A DNA stretch of 8,128 nt from Methylococcaceae bacterium. Its GTDB lineage: Bacteria > Pseudomonadota > Gammaproteobacteria > Methylococcales > Methylomonadaceae. Below the pieces are notes generated by a model. The model searched no databases and was not told the DNA's origin. It was given only the letters and a program-made list of their open reading frames with translations. How positions within the stretch are numbered: the first letter of the stretch is position 1; every line of letters begins with the position of its first letter. Below, piece by piece: positions 6,223-8,128 of this stretch. The position numbers and the translations under genes were made by a program. The DNA is taken from contig JAUYMX010000609.1 in the NCBI GenBank assembly GCA_030699345.1, forward strand, positions 1 to 8,128, read 5' to 3'.

Positions 6223-6999
6223 GTGCATAAATATTTAGGAAAGCTGGCGGTTCTTTATCAGGGTAATGGTGATGTTGAACCTTATCAACAGCTTGCGATA
6301 AGGTTATCTGTACCCTTATATAATGTCCTGGACGTAAATGCGGCTGAAGATTTCTTTATAACTTGGCGCGACGGCTGTTTGAAGCTTTTAGATAAAGAGT
6401 TGCTTAAAAAAGGCGGTTTAACAGTCGATGTGGCACCACGAGCGGGGGAACAACGCTCGTGGCCAGCCCCTAAAGACGGAGCCTTGGCTCAGGCAGTCGG
6501 TCGTAAAACTAGGACAGTTTTAGATGCAACGGCTGGTTGGGGGCAAGATAGTTTGCATATGTTTCGCATGGGCTACGAAGTGACTTGTATAGAACGCTCT
6601 CCGTTGATGGCAGAGCTGTTAGCTGACGGATTTATTCGCTTGTCTCAACAAGATTGGGTGCAGAGGCTAAGTTTGGAGCCGCCTAAGTTGCTCCGTGGCA
6701 ATTCCATAGAGCTAATGGCTAATTTGGAAATTTCCCCTGACTGTATATATATAGATCCCATGTTTCCTCCAAAACGAAAAAAATCCGCACTCGCCAAAAA
6801 ATCAATGACGATATTGCGCGATTTACTGGGTGATGATGAGGATAAAGAACAACTATTTGCCGCAGCAATGGCTGCAACCGGCAAGCGTGTTGTGGTAAAA
6901 AGTCCAGATCATGCGGGGCCGCTAGGCGAGCCAAGCGAAAGTTTTTCCGGAAAATTGTTACGGTATGACGTTTATTTAAAAGGATCAAAATATGTCTGA
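6223..6999 (+). CDS. rsmJ: RsmJ, 16S rRNA (guanine1516-N2)-methyltransferase
   Basis: The 258-residue protein has a SAM-dependent methyltransferase core: motif I VLDATAGWGQDS (99-110), the acidic strand-2 end YEVTCIERSP (118-127), the catalytic motif YIDPMFPPKRKKSAL (176-190), and the RsmJ-typical KRVVVKSPDHAGPLG (221-235). The family (YhiQ) modifies G1516 of 16S rRNA; E. coli RsmJ is about 250 residues. GTG at 6223 is the first possible start because an in-frame TAA sits at 6220-6222. No clear ribosome binding site precedes it, and sufU ends only 4 nt upstream, so coupling is likely. Residues about 71-86 contain a 9-bp palindrome and lack the usual basic/glycine-rich wording before motif I. 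Its presence in a suf operon looks incidental. Confidence 0.93.
   Translation: MHKYLGKLAVLYQGNGDVEPYQQLAIRLSVPLYNVLDVNAAEDFFITWRDGCLKLLDKELLKKGGLTVDVAPRAGEQRSWPAPKDGALAQAVGRKTRTVLDATAGWGQDSLHMFRMGYEVTCIERSPLMAELLADGFIRLSQQDWVQRLSLEPPKLLRGNSIELMANLEISPDCIYIDPMFPPKRKKSALAKKSMTILRDLLGDDEDKEQLFAAAMAATGKRVVVKSPDHAGPLGEPSESFSGKLLRYDVYLKGSKYV
6436..6462. repeat. Palindrome inside rsmJ
   Basis: CCACGAGCG (6436-6444) and CGCTCGTGG (6454-6462) form a perfect 9-bp inverted repeat around a 9-nt loop. TGG (6431-6433) and CCA (6463-6465) extend it after a 2-nt bulge. It is read in frame as PRAGEQRSW. It resembles fragments of GGGAAC/ACGCTCGTG-type dispersed palindromes and may be a second in-frame element besides that in sufD. 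Confidence 0.6.
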
Positions 7000-7306
7000 G
7001 TGGGTGGATGTAGTTGATGAATCTGAGTTAGTAAATGGCGAGCATGTGGTTGTTGATGTAGAGGGAACGGAAGTCGCAGTTTTCAAAATAGACGGTGAAT
7101 ATTATGCCATTGAGGATGTTTGTACTCACGATGGTGCCGAGATTGCCAGCGGAATATTGGACGGTGATGAAATTGTCTGTCCCCGACATGGTGCCCGATT
7201 TTGCGTGAAAACTGGTGCCGTTATGTCCCCACCCGCCTACGAAGATATTAGCTGCATACCAGTTCGTATCGAAAACAAGAAAATACAGATTAAGCATAGT
7301 AGTTAA
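6992..7306 (+). CDS. Small Rieske [2Fe-2S] ferredoxin
   Basis: This 104-residue soluble protein has both Rieske ligand boxes: Cys44 and His46 in VCTHDGAEI, and Cys63 and His66 in VCPRHGARFC. This gives the two-Cys, two-His coordination of a [2Fe-2S] cluster. No signal peptide or membrane segment is present, so it is a cytoplasmic ferredoxin like those serving non-heme oxygenases. No oxygenase is nearby. The location at the end of a suf operon suggests either electron supply to the assembly pathway or a client protein co-expressed with it (inference). The ATG overlaps rsmJ by 8 nt and has AAGGA at 6979-6983. Such Rieske genes recur in SUF loci lacking sufE, as far as I recall. No terminator hairpin is visible after it. 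Confidence 0.92.
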   Translation: MSEWVDVVDESELVNGEHVVVDVEGTEVAVFKIDGEYYAIEDVCTHDGAEIASGILDGDEIVCPRHGARFCVKTGAVMSPPAYEDISCIPVRIENKKIQIKHSS

Positions 7307-7366
7307 AAATCGAAACAAGGGCAGTATTTTCCAATTCAGACATGAGCCTGAGCGAAGGAGGTTTGT

Positions 7367-7405
7367 GTGAAACTATTCAGGCGGCGCTTTGTTGGGATTT
7401 ATTAA
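7367..7405 (+). pseudogene. Possible 5' stub of a truncated gene
   Basis: An unusually strong Shine-Dalgarno sequence, AAGGAGG (7355-7361), is followed at 5 nt by GTG opening a 12-codon frame, MKLFRRRFVGIY, that ends at TAA 7403-7405. The basic start running into FVGI looks like the beginning of an inner-membrane protein cut short by downstream IS debris. It may instead be a chance frame. The rest of 7307-7469 holds nothing else I recognise. Confidence 0.3.
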
Positions 7406-7469
7406 TTGAGGAACTAGCAAAACCCTTTAAAGCAAGCGTAATTAGTAGCCGGAACGGTCAAAAAAGAAA

Positions 7470-7538
7470 AACCTGTTCAAAAAATGATAAAATTGAATTG
7501 TCTAAGAAACCAATAAATATCAATAAGATGAACAGGTT
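7470..7538 (+). repeat. 10-bp inverted repeat over a transposase start codon
   Basis: AACCTGTTCA (7470-7479) and TGAACAGGTT (7529-7538) are perfect complements 49 nt apart. The right arm covers all but the first base of the start codon of the transposase remnant at 7528. In an RNA that reads in from outside, this stem would hide the start, as known for some insertion sequences. It could otherwise be part of the terminal repeat of the element. Confidence 0.5.
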
Positions 7539-7581
7539 AAACGAAACTTTATCACAAGCATGGCTTAACATCCAAAGCTAG
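7528..7581 (+). pseudogene. N-terminal remnant of a DDE transposase
   Basis: The 17-codon frame from the ATG at 7528 reads MNRLNETLSQAWLNIQS and then stops. The wording LNETLSQAWLNIQ resembles the N-terminus of a transposase family whose members continue with SLFPxLxxELGPL-type sequence. This is recall, not a search. The match breaks off at about 7575, exactly where the minus-strand transposase fragment begins, indicating that one element was cut by another or by deletion. The assignment is tentative because so few residues remain. Confidence 0.45.
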
Positions 7582-8002
7582 CCTCGTCCAAGGCATTGAT
7601 AAGATACAGCCCTTTGACCCCGTCCAAGTCGCCTTGATGGACGCTATCCACACGTAGATAACCCGGGCAGCCATCGGGCGCGGGCTTGCGCCGCTCGCCC
7701 TTGTGCCCCAGAGGGTAGGTGTTGATCTTGGTGGGGCGGGTTTTGTCGAAGGCACCCCGTTTGGACTGATAAGTCTTGTGCTGGCGCAGGTTGTACAGAT
7801 GGCCATTCGAAATGCCAGCCAAGCGTTCAAAGCGGGCATCCTTATAGACCTTGAACGCGCGTTCACACAGCTTGTGGGTGGTGGAGCCGGAAACGGTGTC
7901 ATGCAGGACACCCATCTCAGCCAGTAAGCGGATGTCTGCAAGGGTGTAGCGTCTGGCAAACGGTACGGCCGGTGCCCGTCGCCGATCCCGGAAAATTTCA
8001 AG
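7565..8002 (-). pseudogene. Integrase-core (rve/DDE) transposase fragment, truncated at both ends
   Basis: On the minus strand an open frame runs from just after a TAG (8003-8005) to a stop at 7565, 145 codons. It reads as the internal part of an integrase-type transposase: RRYTLADIRLLAEM, then RLAGISNGHLYNLRQHKTYQ (a helix-turn-helix-like region), then GYLRVDSVHQGDLDGVKGLY with the probable first catalytic Asp in VDSV, and INALDE. The N-terminal portion is missing, and after LDEA the sequence turns into unrelated SFGC and a stop. The second Asp and the Glu of the triad are therefore absent and it cannot be active. Base composition is higher in G+C than the surrounding 7307-7560 stretch. I do not assign an IS family. 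Confidence 0.85.
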
Positions 8003-8019
8003 CTAGTTGTCGCCTCAGT

Positions 8020-8127
8020 GTAAATTTATTATGCGGTTATTTTGTTCTGGTTGGTACGCTCCTGAGTGGTTTTATGTTGGGTTTCGGCATGATCTGGATT
8101 CAAATGAACCGTATGGATTCTGTTCCA
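8020..8127 (+). CDS. Partial frame encoding a transmembrane segment (runs off the window)
   Basis: Directly after the transposase fragment, a frame continuing to the window end encodes VNLLCGYFVLVGTLLSGF, then MLGFGMIWIQMNRMDSVP. This is a glycine-rich hydrophobic stretch of about 25 residues followed by a polar segment, typical of an inner-membrane helix. The frame is open back into the transposase region and has no ATG before residue MLGF (8074), so the true start is probably lost or uses another codon. It may be a gene that lost its 5' end. Product unknown. A second open frame starts at ATG 8031 but is less protein-like. Confidence 0.35.
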
Positions 8128-8128
8128 G

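Noticed and set aside
7342..7581. 79-codon + strand frame starting at ATG 7342
   Set aside because: Its composition is not protein-like, its start lacks a ribosome binding site, and only its last 17 codons (from 7528) resemble anything. It is a chance extension of the transposase stub.
7552..8001. 149-codon minus-strand frame overlapping the transposase fragment
   Set aside because: Rich in Pro, Ser and Arg with no family resemblance. The other minus-strand frame (7565-8002) contains the recognisable integrase wording.
8031..8127. Frame beginning at ATG 8031 (MRLFCSGWYAPEW)
   Set aside because: It has an in-window ATG, but its residues are not typical of a protein, while the frame at 8020 gives a clean transmembrane helix. 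It cannot be settled without downstream sequence.
1..8128. CRISPR array, tRNA or rRNA genes
   Set aside because: No regularly spaced direct repeats and no tRNA- or rRNA-like sequences were seen on either strand.

Overview
The window carries a SUF iron-sulfur cluster assembly operon on the + strand, followed by an insertion-sequence graveyard. The gene set is an Rrf2/IscR-type regulator (3' end only), sufB, sufC, sufD, sufS and a SufU-type scaffold, continued by rsmJ and a small Rieske ferredoxin. An rsmJ gene of the YhiQ type points to a gammaproteobacterium. The moderate base composition, abundance of short palindromic repeats and SufU in place of SufE recall methanotrophs such as Methylobacter or Methylomonas. 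That lineage guess rests on memory, not on a search.

Layout: 2-229 is the C-terminus of the regulator with its three cluster cysteines. 230-363 is a spacer full of nested inverted repeats, ending in a 16-bp dyad just before the sufB ribosome binding site. 364-1812 is sufB. A HicA/HicB-like toxin-antitoxin pair (1812-2271) and two tandem palindromic repeats (2277-2419) then separate sufB from sufC. sufC, sufD, sufS and sufU (2451-6218) are packed with 1-4 nt overlaps. rsmJ (6223-6999) and the Rieske ferredoxin (6992-7306) follow almost without a gap. From about 7307 to 8010 there is no intact gene: a 12-codon frame behind a strong Shine-Dalgarno sequence, a 17-codon transposase N-terminus, and a minus-strand DDE transposase piece truncated at both ends. 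The window closes in an incomplete frame encoding a membrane segment.

How the genes fit together (family knowledge): SufS takes sulfur from cysteine. SufU either relays that sulfur or acts as a scaffold. SufB, SufC and SufD form the ATP-driven complex on which the cluster is built. The Rrf2 protein is expected to sense cluster status and control the operon. The Rieske ferredoxin is a likely client or electron donor. RsmJ (16S rRNA methylation) has no evident link and probably rides on the transcript.

Most unusual points: a toxin-antitoxin pair transcribed from inside the suf operon; a perfect 28-bp palindrome embedded in frame in sufD, with a second palindrome in rsmJ, resembling protein-tolerated palindromic elements; and a structured sufB leader.
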